Below, one piece after another: positions 46,110 through 58,690 of a DNA stretch of 64,000 bases. A model generated the notes under the pieces. That model was not told the DNA's origin. It saw only the letters and a list, made by a program, of their open reading frames with translations, and did no database searches. How positions within the stretch are numbered: the first letter of the stretch is position 1; every line of letters starts with the position of its first letter. Position numbers and translations under genes: made by a program. The stretch comes from Mesorhabditis belari (taxonomy: Eukaryota; Nematoda; Chromadorea; Rhabditida; Rhabditidae): the NCBI GenBank assembly GCA_958450365.1, contig CAUEEP010000880.1, positions 496,001 to 560,000 of the forward strand. The letters are read 5' to 3'.

Positions 46110-48802
46110 ACTTCTAGTAGCTTTTGCTCTTTTTGTTGCAGAATTGTCATCGAATTTGCCGCCATTGGTCCCGCCTTTAGTAGTTGCTTCCAATGTGAGA
46201 TCAGATGATTGGTTTTTGTTGAAAGTTTTGAAAGGTCTTGCTGAAATCTATATTTAATTCTCAATTTGAGATTAAAATGACAATGCTTGAACAAATTTCT
46301 TCAATTCTTACCATAACAAAGTTGAGGTTCGAAATACTCGCTTGAGCCTTCCTAGCCAGTTCTTCTTGAAGAGCAAGATGCGCTTCCGGCGCTCCAGCAA
46401 GATGCGCTTCCAGCGCTCTAGCAAGATGTTCTTCCGACGCTCTAGCAAGATGTGCTTCCAGCGCTCCAACAAGATCCGCTTCCAGTGCTCTCCTCTCTTC
46501 TTGAATATTCAGAGTTTCAGTATTTGCAGCTTCCAACATCTGCAATTCATCAATCTTTCGATCTTTGCTAATTGCATTTCGATTCCGCATCAGCAATGGT
46601 TTTCTTTCTTTTTCTCGCTCCGCTTTTTTCTTTTTCTTTTCAGCAATTCCTCGATTCTTTGCGTTCAATTTCTCTCGTAGCTTTTTCGGCTCAATTTTAG
46701 TCTGAAATTGTGAATTTTACAGATAAAATGTTAATCTATTATCAGGAAGATGAAAGAAGAAAGAGAAAAATGCAACTAACTACAGATCACTAGATCATGG
46801 TGTACTTTCTGCTAGTAAGAGCTAAAACCTAACACACCCTTGCTTTGCTGATTCATTACCTCATCTTTGATTACTTTCTGGAAACTTGTTTTTCAATCAA
46901 AAAGCCCGCTATTCTCATAGTTTATCAACTCACAGTAAATAAATCATTCTGTACCACTTCCTCATCGTCAACACCGCCATGCTCAACCTCTTCGTCTCTT
47001 GAACAACCCTGAAACTGAATATTTTCAATTGTACTGTAATTTTCAACTAACCGGTTCATTTTCTTGTAGATATCGTCGATATTTTTTCTCAACGAAGCTT
47101 TGAAACGCTTCAGACCTATTCGGGAAGCAGGAATTCGCCTTTTTGAGCCAAGCTTCCACCATGCTTTTTTCTCTAAACTTGGATCTCAATTTCTAATAAT
47201 CTTTCTTTTTTTAACACTTATTTTCTTATATTGAGGTATCTAACGATAAGATCTAATGATATTTATTTTTTTTATGTTCTTATATTCCTCTTTCTTATCT
47301 AAAGATATTTATCCACTATATTACAGCCTTCCAACTCACATGCAATCTTTGATTGATTGCACATGTCGACAACCCGTCTTCTTCGTATGCGTTCTTGTGC
47401 CGCATTCTGAAGTTTTGACATAAGATCGAATTCATTCGAAAACCGTACTTTGACAGTAGTATCGCATCCGTGAGTGACTCTTCGCGTGGTTGAAGAGATT
47501 TTTTGGCGAACTTTTTTTGTAGGACTTCTTGCAGCCCTTTTCCTGGCATCGTGAGTCGCGGTTGGGGACCTTGTCGTCAACATACGGAATTTGTGCCTAG
47601 AGGAGTGTGATTTCAATTTGAGATTGTAATGCACTTACTTGATTAGACGGTTCTCGGACTTTTTCTTGAGCTTGAATCATTTCCGGTAACAATGATTGAT
47701 AGTTTTGCCGTAAAAAATGCCGAATTTTTCTATTCAGAGTCGGAAAACACCGAACGGCTGTCTTAAGCTGATTGTCAAGGCCCTTAGCGTCACTGAAATT
47801 CATCTTTAAGCTTCAAATACTATATTAAAATGATTTCCGAAGCTTAAACCTAGCACTTTAGGCCAAACTCACAGTAAACTCACAGTAAATTGATGACCCT
47901 TGAGGCGAAACCGCTTCCCTCGTGCTCTGTGTCGAGATGCATCTGAAGAAACGGTCTCTCACAACAAATGTAGCCACAAAGGACACGACCAGACCAGAAT
48001 ACAAAAACTTTCGTTACCTTTACCGTATTTTTGTTAGCGTGGGTGGCAGCGTGCTCAAAAGCCAAGCGACTATTTTCCGCCATTTCACCCAGAGAGATCT
48101 CGTTCATGCACATCTAAAATGTGTCCAATGAGATAAGTTGGACTGCTCAAACTTGTATAACTTTCAAAAGTTCCAAACACTCACTTGACAAACCATTATG
48201 ACACCCGGTAAAGCTGAAACTGCTGAAACTCCTTTGATCACACGAGTAGAAGAAGCTGGTGCAGTAGTTGGCTTTCTTCGTTTTACTGAAGCAGGTGTAA
48301 CTGCTGGTTCTTTTTGTTTGACAGTCGGCGAATTTGTAGCTGGTCGTTCAATAGGAGTTGAAGGTAGCTGTGACAATTTAAATCGTCTAACGTCTTCTTC
48401 GGGTTCTTGTTGTTTCTCGGGAACTGGAGCTTGTTGTTTTTGCTGTTGACGTGCCCATTCCATTTCTCGTGTATGTCGCTCTGCCTCTTCTCGCTGTTGT
48501 TGCTCCAATCTTTCTTCTTCTTCTCTTTGCTTTTCCAATCTTTCTTCTTCTTCTCTTTGCCTTTTCAATCTTTCTCTTTCTTCTCTTTGCCTTTCCAATC
48601 TTTCTTCTTCTTCTTCTCTTTGCCTTTCCCATCTTTCTTCTTCTTCTTCTCTTTGCCTTTCCCATCTTTCTTCTTCTTCTCTTTCATCGATAGCTGTTCG
48701 GTCCAATAATGGAAAGCAAATCTTTGTTGTTTCAGCAACCTCATGGTACAAATCCGGTGAACTAAATTTTATAATATTGGGTTGATGTGTAGGACTTGGC
48801 AC
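46110..48802 (-). CDS. zinc-finger/coiled-coil gene, copy 2, 3' part
   Basis: Minus-strand exons, 5' to 3': 48185-48802, a long Glu/Arg/Gln helix (EEEERLERQREERERLKRQR) followed by a Pro/Thr-rich stretch; 48032-48110 and 47886-47940 (AENSRLAFEHAATHANKNT); about 47641-47790 (KTAVRCFPTLNRKIRHF to VREPSNQ); about 47447-47593 with the finger CQEKGCKKSYKKSSPKN-LFNHAKSH; after a 42-base intron a second C-x2-C; about 47050-47195 (VEAWLKKANSCFPNRSEAF); 46932-47010; 46330-46700 (KKKKKAEREKERKPLL plus EAHLA repeats); and 46119-46240. Likely nuclear, by composition. The C-terminus is cut by the transposon at 46083. A start codon was not found. Several borders are provisional. Confidence 0.55.
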
Positions 48803-48959
48803 ATTTTTTCAAATTAAATCCCAGAGATGTAAACAAAAATGAGGGAGAGTGTTTGTGGAAAAGTGTGCCAAAGCTAATTGTAAGATGGTTTGGGGGAATT
48901 GAATGGAAACAAAAAAGCAAAGCTCATTTCCTGAAGCGTTACAAAACTCGAACTTTTTT

Positions 48960-49540
48960 ACCCTGTATTGTGAAGGGGGATGAAAATGGCTTCTAACTGT
49001 CAACTTTCGGAGAAGGCGCCAATGGAATGCTGAGGGGAAAAGCCCGAACCCGACGTCAAGCAAAATGCGCATGTGAAGAAGCTTATGCTCTCGGTGTTCT
49101 GGGATTTGGAAGAACCTATCTACTGGGAGCTTTTGGATAGCACGACAACACTAAACTTAATCAAATACTCGAAGCAACTTGACAAGTCAGCCAAATCCAA
49201 GTCAGCCAAGAGAAAAGGTCTCAAAGAGAAAAAACATTCTTCAACTTGATAATGCTAGACCACATGCTTTGAAGACGACTCGTCCTACACTAAAATCACT
49301 TGAATGGGAGGTGGTGGTCCATCTGGCATACAGCCTGATCTTGCTCCTTCTGATTACTACTTATTCCAGGTGATGAGCAAAGATTTAGCGACCAAACACC
49401 TTGATTCCGAAGAAGAGGTCAAAAAAATAGCTGACAGATTGGTCAAAAACGAAGATTTTCTACGAGGGAGGCACTGGACTTCTACCCGTAAAATGGGCAC
49501 AAATCATTTCCACAATTTCTTGGTAAAATTCTAGGGGTTT
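48960..49540 (+). pseudogene. mariner transposase relic
   Basis: In shifting frames: KKLMLSVFWDLEEPIYWELL, NILQLDNARPHALKTTRPTL (second Asp), IQPDLAPSDYYLFQVMSKDL (third). A copy at 54250-54745 has the same lesions in part, so the insertion predates duplication of the host gene. It lies in an intron of the zinc-finger gene. Confidence 0.85.
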
Positions 49541-49829
49541 ATCACAAATCTGTATCCCCTTTTCGAGCAACTATAGTACTTTTGGTTCACATGCGTCTTG
49601 GCGTGTTTCCAACATGTATCCAGGGTGGGTTTGGTTAACGCCTTGCATTTCTAAACTTTGAGCTATCAAGTTGAAAATATAAGAAGCACAAGACCTGGCA
49701 TATCCAAATTCGTCTTGGTTCCGAAACGATTGGTGGCTAAATTTTTATTTATCTTTTGAAAACTTTTCTCGGCTCACTTGGGCTAGTCGATTTGCTTGTT
49801 GAAAACTAGGATCTACCTGAATTGCTCCT

Positions 49830-51000
49830 GGACTTTGATAGTAAACAGAATTTGACCACTTCTGAAAGGAATGTTTGATTAGTTCACTGGTTTTTGAGGT
49901 ACAATTTCAAGTACACTAGCTAAAGCTTAAATGAAATGATTACTTTGATGCTATTCTTTAGCTCTTAAAGGAAAATATTACTTTAGTACTATTCTTTAGC
50001 TCAAAATATTCAACCAATCTTGAATTTTACATCATTTCTTATTGAGAATCATTTTGAATTTGAAATTCGTAGTGATTTTGAAAGTTAATTTCCAAAAACC
50101 AACCGCTTTCATGTGTTGACGTGGTGGTGGTTGCCTCGATGTTAACGGAGCTGTAGGCTTTTGGGCATTAAAGCGATTATCTCTGTTCTAAACATCTTAT
50201 ATAAAATGATTTTCCAGTAAATAGTCATGATCACATCTGAATTCAAACCTCAACTGGTTGATTTGAGGGTTGAATGACTAATGTACTCGATTTTGAAGCT
50301 GGCACAGGAGGAGGGACGTTTTGAGTAGGGCCATGATTCTGAAAATTGATTATTTTCAGAACAAAGGATAAGAATTTCTGGATAATATTTGACTAAACTG
50401 TTTAACAATGATCTGAACTTCATCAACTATCAAACTGTGCAACTATCAAACTCTTCCAATACTAACCATTTCCATCCGATGATTCGCTGGGACCTCTTCA
50501 CCATTTGCTTCAAATGCAAGCTCGATTGCTTCAATCGATCTTGCATTTTGATTCACAACATTTTGCGGAACATTGCTCTTCTTTTTCTAAACAATATTCG
50601 TCTAGAAAGCTTTTCAAATTAAAGTTCATCTCTACTGCCCTTTGAATAACCCTATCCACTTGCACCACTTTTGAGTAGTAGACTAGCTTCGAGTCGTCAA
50701 ATTAAAACTAGAAAGTTATCCATTATCAAACAATGATTTCAGCTTAACTATGTCATTGAACTTTAGTTTTTACAACATTTTTCCATCAAACTCACTTGTG
50801 AATCTATTCTCCAATCCGAATCTCCCGTTTCTCCCAATGTTTCAAGTTGGCGTTTCATCCTTTCTCTCACTTGATCATTCAACTCCGGAAATGCCTCTGT
50901 TGCGACTTTTTGCATCTCCAAGATCACGTTGAGCTCACTGAAAGTGTATTCTTTTAACTGAAACTTTAAAAAATACATTTAGATTCTTTTAGTACTCACT
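49830..51000 (-). CDS. zinc-finger/coiled-coil gene, copy 2, upstream exons
   Basis: Exon-like segments with acceptor and donor on the minus strand: about 50768-50965 (KEYTFSELNVILEMQKVATE and on), 50468-50590 (KKKSNVPQNVVNQNARSIEA), 50250-50338 (NHGPTQNVPPPVPASKSSTL), 50112-50188 (NRDNRFNAQKPTAPLTSRQP) and 49814-49860 (KWSNSVYYQSPGAIQ). The Asn/Gln/Pro-rich composition continues into the exons at 48.8 kb. The same series recurs at 55.1-55.8 kb. That they form one transcript with the 46-48.8 kb exons is inference from order and duplication. Confidence 0.5.
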
Positions 51001-51299
51001 TAAAAGCTGGCTTGGTGAAAACTTTGTGCTCACTGGTCTTGTGATTCCGCATCGCTTCTTTGGAATTGCTCTGAAAAAATTTGCATTAGGTTGTCCCATA
51101 AAAACCCAGAGATTTTGAATTTCATTTATTTTTAGCACATAGAAACAACGAAGAATCAGAATCAAACTATATATTTTCCAGATGAATTTATAACTTTTCT
51201 CCAACGTTTGGGTAGCTTGCCAATCCCTCGTTCGTAAAACCCAAGCGGGCGCGAGCGAAAATAGTCGTTCAATTCATCCTCGAATTCCCCTCCTTTTTT

Positions 51300-51506
51300 A
51301 AATTTTTACCCAAAAAAAAATTTTAAAAAAAAAAAAAAGGAAAAAAAAAAAAAGAAGGAGGGGAAAAAAAAAAAAGAGGAAAAGAAAAAAAAATATTTTG
51401 GTTTTTTTTTCAAAAAAAAAAAATTTTTTTTTTTTTTTTTATTTTTGGGGCCTTAAAAAAAAAAAAAAAGGGGGGGGGTTTTTTTTTTTTTTATTAATAA
51501 AAATTT

Positions 51507-51561
<55 letters not shown>

Positions 51562-51600
51562 AATTTTTGGGAGGGTTAAGGGGGGGGGGGGGGGGGGCGC
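51300..51600. repeat. homopolymer block, probable sequence artefact
   Basis: Runs of A, T and G up to about 30 bases follow each other with hardly any C, unlike anything else in the window. It separates the two zinc-finger gene copies. Open frames over it (poly-F/K/G) are meaningless. Confidence 0.8.
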
Positions 51601-52045
51601 CCCCACCAGTCGACACACAAGATTCGCTTCTTTTCGTGGATCTTCCATTTTGGCAGCATTTTACATGCTTGCCCTTTTTTCAATCACTGCCGTTGTAACA
51701 CTCGACCATCGTAGAAAACCCACGTTTGATCGTGAGTGATGATGTTCGAAAGACGAAGCCGACCATGCCGGTATTCGCTCCACAAATGGTTGCATGTCCG
51801 CTTTCTTTTGACTTGGATTGTTTCCGATCTTTCGTATGGAATTCAGCGTTGTTTTCTACGATTTCTTTCCACTTTTCGCAGTCATCGCTACACAGTCATC
51901 CATCCACAGTACCTTCCAAACAATTCTCCGGTTGATCCATCGGGGTTTCGCAGGAATCGGTGCCTCAGAATCGATCGATCCACTTTTCAGGGGTCGGCCG
52001 CTTCTCCTATTCCGTTTGATCCTTGTGTTTGCTCCAGCAAGATGC
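51601..52045 (-). pseudogene. mariner transposase fragment
   Basis: Minus strand: RRSGRPLKSGSIDSEAPIPA, then in other frames DHDQTWVFYDGRVLQRQ and MLPKWKIHEKKRILCVDW, which match the catalytic middle of mariner transposases. It is joined in frame to the EAHLAGA repeats of the zinc-finger gene at about 52030, truncating that gene. Confidence 0.65.
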
Positions 52046-54093
52046 GCTTCCGGCGCTCCAACAAGATGCGCTTCCGGCGCTCCAACAAGATGCGCTTTCG
52101 GCGCTTCCAGTGCTCTCCTCTCTTCTTGAATATTCAGAGTTTCAGTATTTGCAGCCTCCAACATCTGCAATTCATCAATCTTTCGATCTTTGCTAATTGC
52201 ATTTCGATTCCGCTTCAGCAATGGTTTTCTTTCTTTTTCTCGCTCCGCTTTTTTCTTTTTCTTTTCAGCAATTCCTCGATTCTTTGCGTTCAATTTCTCT
52301 CGTAGCTTTTTCGGCTCAATTTGCGCACTTTTAGTCTGAAATTGTGAATTTTACATATAAAATGTTAATCTATTATAAGGAAGATGAAAGAAGAAAGAGA
52401 AAAATGCAACTAACTACAGATCACTAGATCATGGTGTACTTTCTGCTAGTAAGAGCTAAAACCTAACACACCCTTGCTTTGAGCTACTCTAAATCCTTCC
52501 CGAGTTTAAATAATAGATTCAGTGCGCCAAATGATATGGGTTTCTATTTCTGAGCACAAAATACAAAATAAACCTTGTGACTTACCTTATTTTGCTCAGA
52601 AGCCGGGCTGGACAACGCTTGATCGTCATTTTTGGACAGCGCTTGATCGTCATTTGCATTGGAAGCGGATGAACAACTTTCTGAAACAAATTTGTACGAT
52701 TCTAAACTGTATTTCTATATTCCTAAGGTATTTTTGATTAAAAACTCACCAGCAATCAACAAACTCTTGACCATTCTCATCTCCACTCCCTCATCTTTGA
52801 TTACTTTCTGGAAACTTGTTTTTCAATCAAAAAGCCCGCTATTCTCATAGTTTATCAACTCACAGTAAATAAATCATTCTGTACCACTTCCTCATCATCA
52901 ACACCGCCATGCTCAACCTCTTCGTCTCTTGAACAACCCTGAAAATGAGTATTTTCAATTGTACTGTAATTTTCAACTAACCGGTTCATTTTCTTGTAGA
53001 TATCGTCGATATTTTTTCTCAACGAAGCTTTGAAACGCTTCAGACCTATTCGGGAAGCAGGAATTCGCTTTTTTCAGCCAAGCTTCCACCATGCTTTTTT
53101 CTCTAAACTTGGATCTCAATTTCTAATAATCTTTCTTTTTTTAACACTCATTTTCTTATATTGAGGTATCTAACGATAAGATCTAATGATATTTTTATTT
53201 TTTATGTTCTTATATTCCTCTTTCTTATCTAAAGATATTTATCCACTATATTACAGCTTTCCAACTCACATGCAATCTTTGATTGATTGCATATGTCGAC
53301 AACCCGTCTTCTTCGTATGCGTTCTTGTGCCGCATTCTGAAGTTTTGACATAAGATCGAATTCATTTGAAAACCCTACTTTGACAGTAGTATCGCATCCG
53401 TGAGTGACTCTTCGCGTGGTTGAAGAGATTTTTTGGCAAACTTTTTTTGTAGATCTTCTTGCAGCCCTTTTCCTGGCATCGTAAGTCGCGGTTGGGGACC
53501 TTGTCGTCAACATACGGAATTTGTGCCTAGAGGAGTGTGATTTCAATTTGAGATTGTAATGCACTTACTTGATTAGACGGTTCTCGAACTTTTTCTTGAG
53601 CTGGAATCATTTCCGGAAACAATGATTGATAGGCAAAATGCCGAATTTCTCTATTCGGAGTCGGAAAACACCGAACGGCTGTCTTACACTCATTGTCAAG
53701 GCCCTTAGCTGGTGTAACTGCTGGTTCTTTTTGTTTGACAGTTGGCGAATTTGTAGCTGGTCGTTCAACAGGAGTTGAAGGTAGCTGTGACAATTTAAAT
53801 CGTCTCACGTCTTCTTCGGGTTCTTGTTGTTTCTCGGGAACTGGAGCTTGTTGTTTTTGCTGTTGACGTGCCCATTCCATTTCTCGTGTATGTCGCTCTG
53901 CCTCTTCTCGTTGTTGTTGCTCCAATCTTTCTTCTTTTTCTCTTTGCCTTTCCAATCTTTCTTCTTCTTCTCTTTCATTGATAGCTGTTCGGTCCAATAA
54001 TGGAAAGCAAATCGTTGTCGTTTCAGCAACCTCATGGTACAAATCCGGTGAACTAAATTTTATAATATTGGGTTGATGTGTATGACTTGGCAC
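52046..54093 (-). CDS. zinc-finger/coiled-coil gene, copy 3, 3' part
   Basis: Same exon order as copy 2: 53575-54093 (shorter helix ERLEQQQREEAERHTREMEW; an in-frame deletion joins the Pro/Thr-rich part to KGLDNECKTAVRCFPT, so the two AENSRL exons are lost), finger exons 53270-53520 with the 42-base intron, 53.0 kb exon, 52866-52940, 52749-52800 (KDEGVEMRMVKSLLIA), 52604-52680 (two SKNDDQAL-like units) and 52046-52333 (IEPKKLREKLNAKNRGIAEK, KDRKIDELQMLEAANTETLN). Reading frames stay open through these exons. The 3' end is replaced by a mariner fragment. Function unknown; zinc-finger and charged coils suggest a nuclear protein. Confidence 0.55.
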
Positions 54094-54249
54094 CTTTTTT
54101 CAAATTAAATCCCAGAGATGTAAACAAAAATGAGGGAGAGTGTTTGTGGAAAAGTGTGCCACAGCTAATTGTAAGATGGTTTGGGGGAATTGAATGGAAA
54201 CAAGAAAGCAAAGCTCATTTCCTGAAGCGTTACAAAACTCGAACTTTTT

Positions 54250-54745
54250 TTTACCCTGTATTGTGACGGGGGATGAAAATGGCTTCTAACTGTCAACCTT
54301 CTGAGGGGAAAAGCCCGAACCCGATGTCAAGCCAAATGCGCATGTGAAGAAGCTTATGCTCTCGGTGTTCTGGGATTTGGAAGAACCTATCTACTGGGAG
54401 AAAAAACATTCTTCAACTTGATAATGCTAGACCACATGTTTTGAAGACGACTCGTCCTACACTAAAATCACTTGAATGGGAGATGATGGCCCATCTGGCA
54501 TACAGCCTGATCTTGCTCCTTCTGATTACTACTTATTCCGGGTGATGAGCAAAGATTTAGCGACCAAACACCTTGATTCCGAAGAAGAGGTCAACAAAAT
54601 AGCTGACAGATTGGTCAAAACCGAAGATTTTCTACGAGCGAGGCACTGGACTTCTACCCTTAAAATGGGCACAAATCATTTCCACAATTTGTACAATTTA
54701 CATAGAAATGGTAATTTCTGTGTAAATTTGGAAAAATTCTAGGGG
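54250..54745 (+). pseudogene. mariner transposase relic (copy of 48960-49540)
   Basis: Same segments as the 49 kb relic (KTTRPTLKSLEWEM, IQPDLAPSDYYLFRVMSKDL) with about 100 bases deleted before the second Asp. Confidence 0.85.
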
Positions 54746-55009
54746 TTTATCACAAATCTGCACCCCCTTTTCGAGCAACTATAGTACTTTTGGTTCACAT
54801 GCGTCTTGGCGTGTTTCCAACATGTATCCAGGGTGGGTTTGGTTAACGCTTTGCATTTCTAAACTTTGAGCTATCAAGTTGAAAATATAAGAAGCACAAG
54901 ACCTTGCATATCCAAATTCTTATTGGTTCCGAAACGATTGGTGGCTAAATTTTTATTTATCTTTTGAAAACTTTTCTCGGCTCACTTGGGCTAGTCGATT
55001 TGCTTGTTG

Positions 55010-56345
55010 AAAACTAGGATCCACCTGAATTGCTCCTGGACTTTGATAGTAAACAGAATTTGACCACTTCTGAAAGGAATGTCTGATTAGTTCACTGGTT
55101 TTTGAGGTACAATTTTTGAGGACAAGTCACACTTAGCTAAAGCTTAAATGAAATGATTACTTTGATGCTATTCTTTAGCTTCTCTGAAGGAAACTATTAC
55201 TTTAGTACCATTCTTTAGCTCAAAATATTCAACTAATCTAATCTGTCTTATTGGGAATCAATTTGAATTTGAAATTCGTAGTGATTTCGAAAGTTAATTT
55301 CCAAAAACCAACGGCTTCCATGTGTTGACGTGGTGGTGGTTGTCTCGATGTTAATGGAGCTGTAGGCTTTTGGGCATTAAAGCTATTATCTCGGTTCTAA
55401 ACATCTTATATAAAATGATTTTCCAGTAAATAGTCATGATCACATCTGAATTCAAACCTCAACTGGTTGATTTGAGGGTTGAATGCCTAATGTACTCGAT
55501 TTTGAAGCTGGCACAAGAGGACGGACGTTTTGAGTAGGGCCATGATTCTGAAAATTGACTATTTTCAGAACAAAGGATAAGAATTTCTGGATAATATTTG
55601 ACTAAACTGTTTAACAATGATCTGAGCTTCATCAACTACCAAACTATCAAACTGTGCAACTATCAAACTCTTCCAATACTAACCATTTCCATCTGTGCAA
55701 CGATGATACTCTGGGACCTCTTCACCATTTGAAGCAATCGATCTTGCATTTTGATTCACAACATTTTGTGGAACATTGTTCTTCTTTTTCTAAACAATAT
55801 TCGTCTAGAAAGCTTTTCAAATTAAAGTTCACTCTCGATCGACTAGTGCTCATTCAAGGACTTGTTAAATGAGTTGCATGAATCCGATTGGCAAATTTTT
55901 AGTAGATAAGTGTAGCCAAGATTAAGGGCTACAATTCTCTACATGACACTTAATACTTTGAAATAATAGAAGCGTGCGACAACTACTTTTCCAAAAAGTT
56001 GTGCGGATAATTTTGGGACGCCCTGTAGATTTTTAAATTCGCATTTAAATTCTTGCTCAAGGTCAAGTCCAACTCACCTTGCAACTGTGTGGAATCGGCT
56101 GATCTCTTTCTTGTTGAACCCGATTTTGGAATGTCTGAAATTGCTCCTTACGAGCGATTTCTCGTGTAAAATTACCTCTAGCATATTGTGTGGCTGGACA
56201 ATGTCCATATCGACAACTTGATTGTTGCTTGACGCTACAGATTCATTAGATGTCATCTAATTCATCAGATTTAGATACTAATTCTTTTACATACCGTTTG
56301 GCTATTGGCTTGTGAAGGGAAGAAATCATCTTCAAGATATTCATC
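55010..56345 (-). CDS. zinc-finger/coiled-coil gene, copy 3, upstream exons
   Basis: Adds exons not seen in copy 2: about 56297-56345 (DEYLEDDFFPSQANSQT), 56175-56256 (MTSNESVASSNNQVVDMDIV) and 56079-56133 (TFQNRVQQERDQPIPHSCK); then 55700-55790, 55470-55555, 55320-55400 and about 55020-55070 as in copy 2. A maT/Tc1-like end (GGGACGCCCTG-TA at about 56014-56026) marks a small insertion between 55.85 and 56.03 kb. The ATG at 56256 may only be internal. Confidence 0.5.
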
Positions 56346-56469
56346 CTAAAAAGAAAGGTCAACCTCTTGCCTTTTCACAGTGTTCTTGAGAAAAATGTAT
56401 CAACAAGTACTAAGACTTCTGTAGATATAAATAAAATTATCGCTTATTACAATATTCTGGATTATATTA

Positions 56470-56991
56470 GGTTGATGCAAAAGTCTTTTTCATTTTTTTC
56501 GCACTTCTTTTGAAAAATAACAAAGTCATCAATTAACCTATGGTTTGCTCTAAATGAAAAGTGTTTATTGTTCAATTTCCCATCTTTTTAAGTCAATTTG
56601 GGTTCACTTTCAAGCAAATTCGAGAGTGAAAACGGGTTTTTCATAAAAATCTATAAAAACCTCTATAAAGAAATTGGCTGAATCAATTTCTCTGAAAATC
56701 TGAAAAAATATTTAACTTTTTGTGCTCTATCTTTTATTTATTAACATCAAGATTGGTTTCCTTAGCTAAAGCGTCTAAAATGCATCATCGAGCCGTCGCC
56801 TTTTTTGACTACCCGACTTCAGGCTCTCAAAAAAATCTAGACATAAGACATTTTAAACTCGTTTTAATGTCATTTTGCAGAAAAATAATTGGCCTTTCGA
56901 ATGCAATAAACCGTTGTTCAATTGGTGCATTTGTTACTTTTTAACGGAAGTACGAAAAAAATGACTTTTGCAAAAGACTTTTGCATCAACC
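56470..56991. mobile_element. mariner-type MITE
   Basis: GGTTGATGCAAAAGTC and GACTTTTGCATCAACC are flanked by TA on both sides; 522 bases, no transposase. Internal sequence is shared with 11396-11800. It is inserted just outside the duplicated segment starting at 57045. Confidence 0.9.
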
Positions 56992-57044
56992 TAATATATA
57001 TATTATAATCCAGATTATAAAGGATTATAATATATAAAGGATTA

Positions 57045-58690
57045 TAAAGGGTCAGGCATTCTGTTAAGCCATCAAATAGCTGCTGTTTATTGAATGGATT
57101 TGATTGATTGATTTTGATTTGAAAGAATCACAAGTCTACTACGGTACGATAGATTAAAACTATACAGGATTAGGAAGGTTAAAGTTGATTAGTTTGTTTA
57201 TTAAATGAAATGCTCACCTCTCCATTTTCATTCGATTCTTGAATTAGATCGATGAGTGACTTCTGAAAACCTTTCTTTAGTCCAAAAGTTTCTTTTCTCA
57301 GTCAAACCTTTGATTTCTTCGAAAAAGGGGCATCTCCTCTTTGCTGTCTTTCATCGAATTTCCTTTTTAGACTTTGAGAGTCAATCATCTAAATCGGAAA
57401 ATAATCATTTAAGTAAATTTTCGCTACAAAATGTCAGAAATCGAAGTCAATCAAACATCAGAAACATCAGAAATCGAAGTCAATCAAAACTTATCAATAT
57501 CAATCTTATCAATCAAGAAATTTTCCAACAAAACAAACAAAAACGGTTCGAAAACCTAATCAACTTTGAAACCTGAAGCTTTATTGATTGCTGGCTACGT
57601 TTACTTTATAGTTCATTCAGCTCATTTGGATATCTAAGCTATGTTTTAATCTGAAATGTCCTGAAATTTGAAGTAAGCTACACCGTCACTCAAACCGTAA
57701 CACCAGATAGTACACATCACTCCCTGAAGAGCTTGGGCAAAGACTAAATTAACGATGATGGCCCAAGATCAGAAATTATGTTAAGGGTTGAGGCTTGAAG
57801 TCTCACGTAAATTTATAATCCTTGTTGTCGTGCCAATCGATAATCAATTTGTTATCGATAACGATCGATAACGCCAATCGATAACGATAAAGCAGGAATC
57901 TTTTCGGCTAACGCCGCTTTTCCTGCTGGAGAGTTGGGGCTGAACGTAGTCGGGGATCCATTTATCCAAAGAACCTTTATTCTGTTCCTTTTTTATTTTG
58001 CGCTGAAGTTCATGGATATTAGTTGTTATTTGAAGCAGATAAAAGAGCAAGAAACTTCTTAGCAAGACAACAGGGGGCATAATTAGAGCTAAATTAATTA
58101 GAGCTAAAAATTAGAGTTGGTCACAACTTATCTTTTAAAAAATATATCACAAGGCACAGAAGTCTAGCTCGTGTCTTTTTGGCATTATGCCAGTTGTTGC
58201 CGCTGTGAGATCACAGCCGTCTCTCACGTCTCGTCTAGGTGGTCCAAAATTAACCAATTTTTGGGAAATTATTCTTTTTTAAAAAACTTTCTATAGAAAC
58301 TAGCATGTATCATATATTATTTGAAAGCTCTAATTCTTAGCATCATTAATACATTCAGGATTCTCTGGTTAGAGCTTATCTTTGGCCCTTACTGGCCTAC
58401 GGGATGAGCTCGCAGCGAGCACCTACCGCAGTCTGCCATTCCATCTCTTAGCCCTCGAACCAATTCTTACTTCTTAACCCTCTAAGAAGTAAGAATTCGT
58501 TCGGGAAAAACAAGAAATACGATCAAATTTGTGCATAGTTTATCAAAATGAATTGAATTCAATACTTCGAAACCAAATCGACAATCTAAAAGTGCCTTAA
58601 CCAGCAGAACCAGGGACGCGTATTTTACTAGTCACCGCAAAATGGTGGTTTGCAGCAAGTTATGAGCCCGTTTTAACGATGAATTTGTAA
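57045..58690. repeat. duplicated segment, copy 2 (matches 19045-20640)
   Basis: Same orientation and order as the first copy. It keeps the exon-like KSLIDLIQESNENGE (about 57222-57266, -), the ATCGATAA cluster (57835-57890) and the left end and hairpin of the inverted-end element (58.4-58.5 kb), but then jumps directly to sequence matching 25258, so 4.6 kb present in copy 1 is absent. Confidence 0.8.

Noticed and set aside
51398..51739. Frames of poly-Phe, poly-Lys and poly-Gly
   Set aside because: Produced by homopolymer runs that look like artefact.
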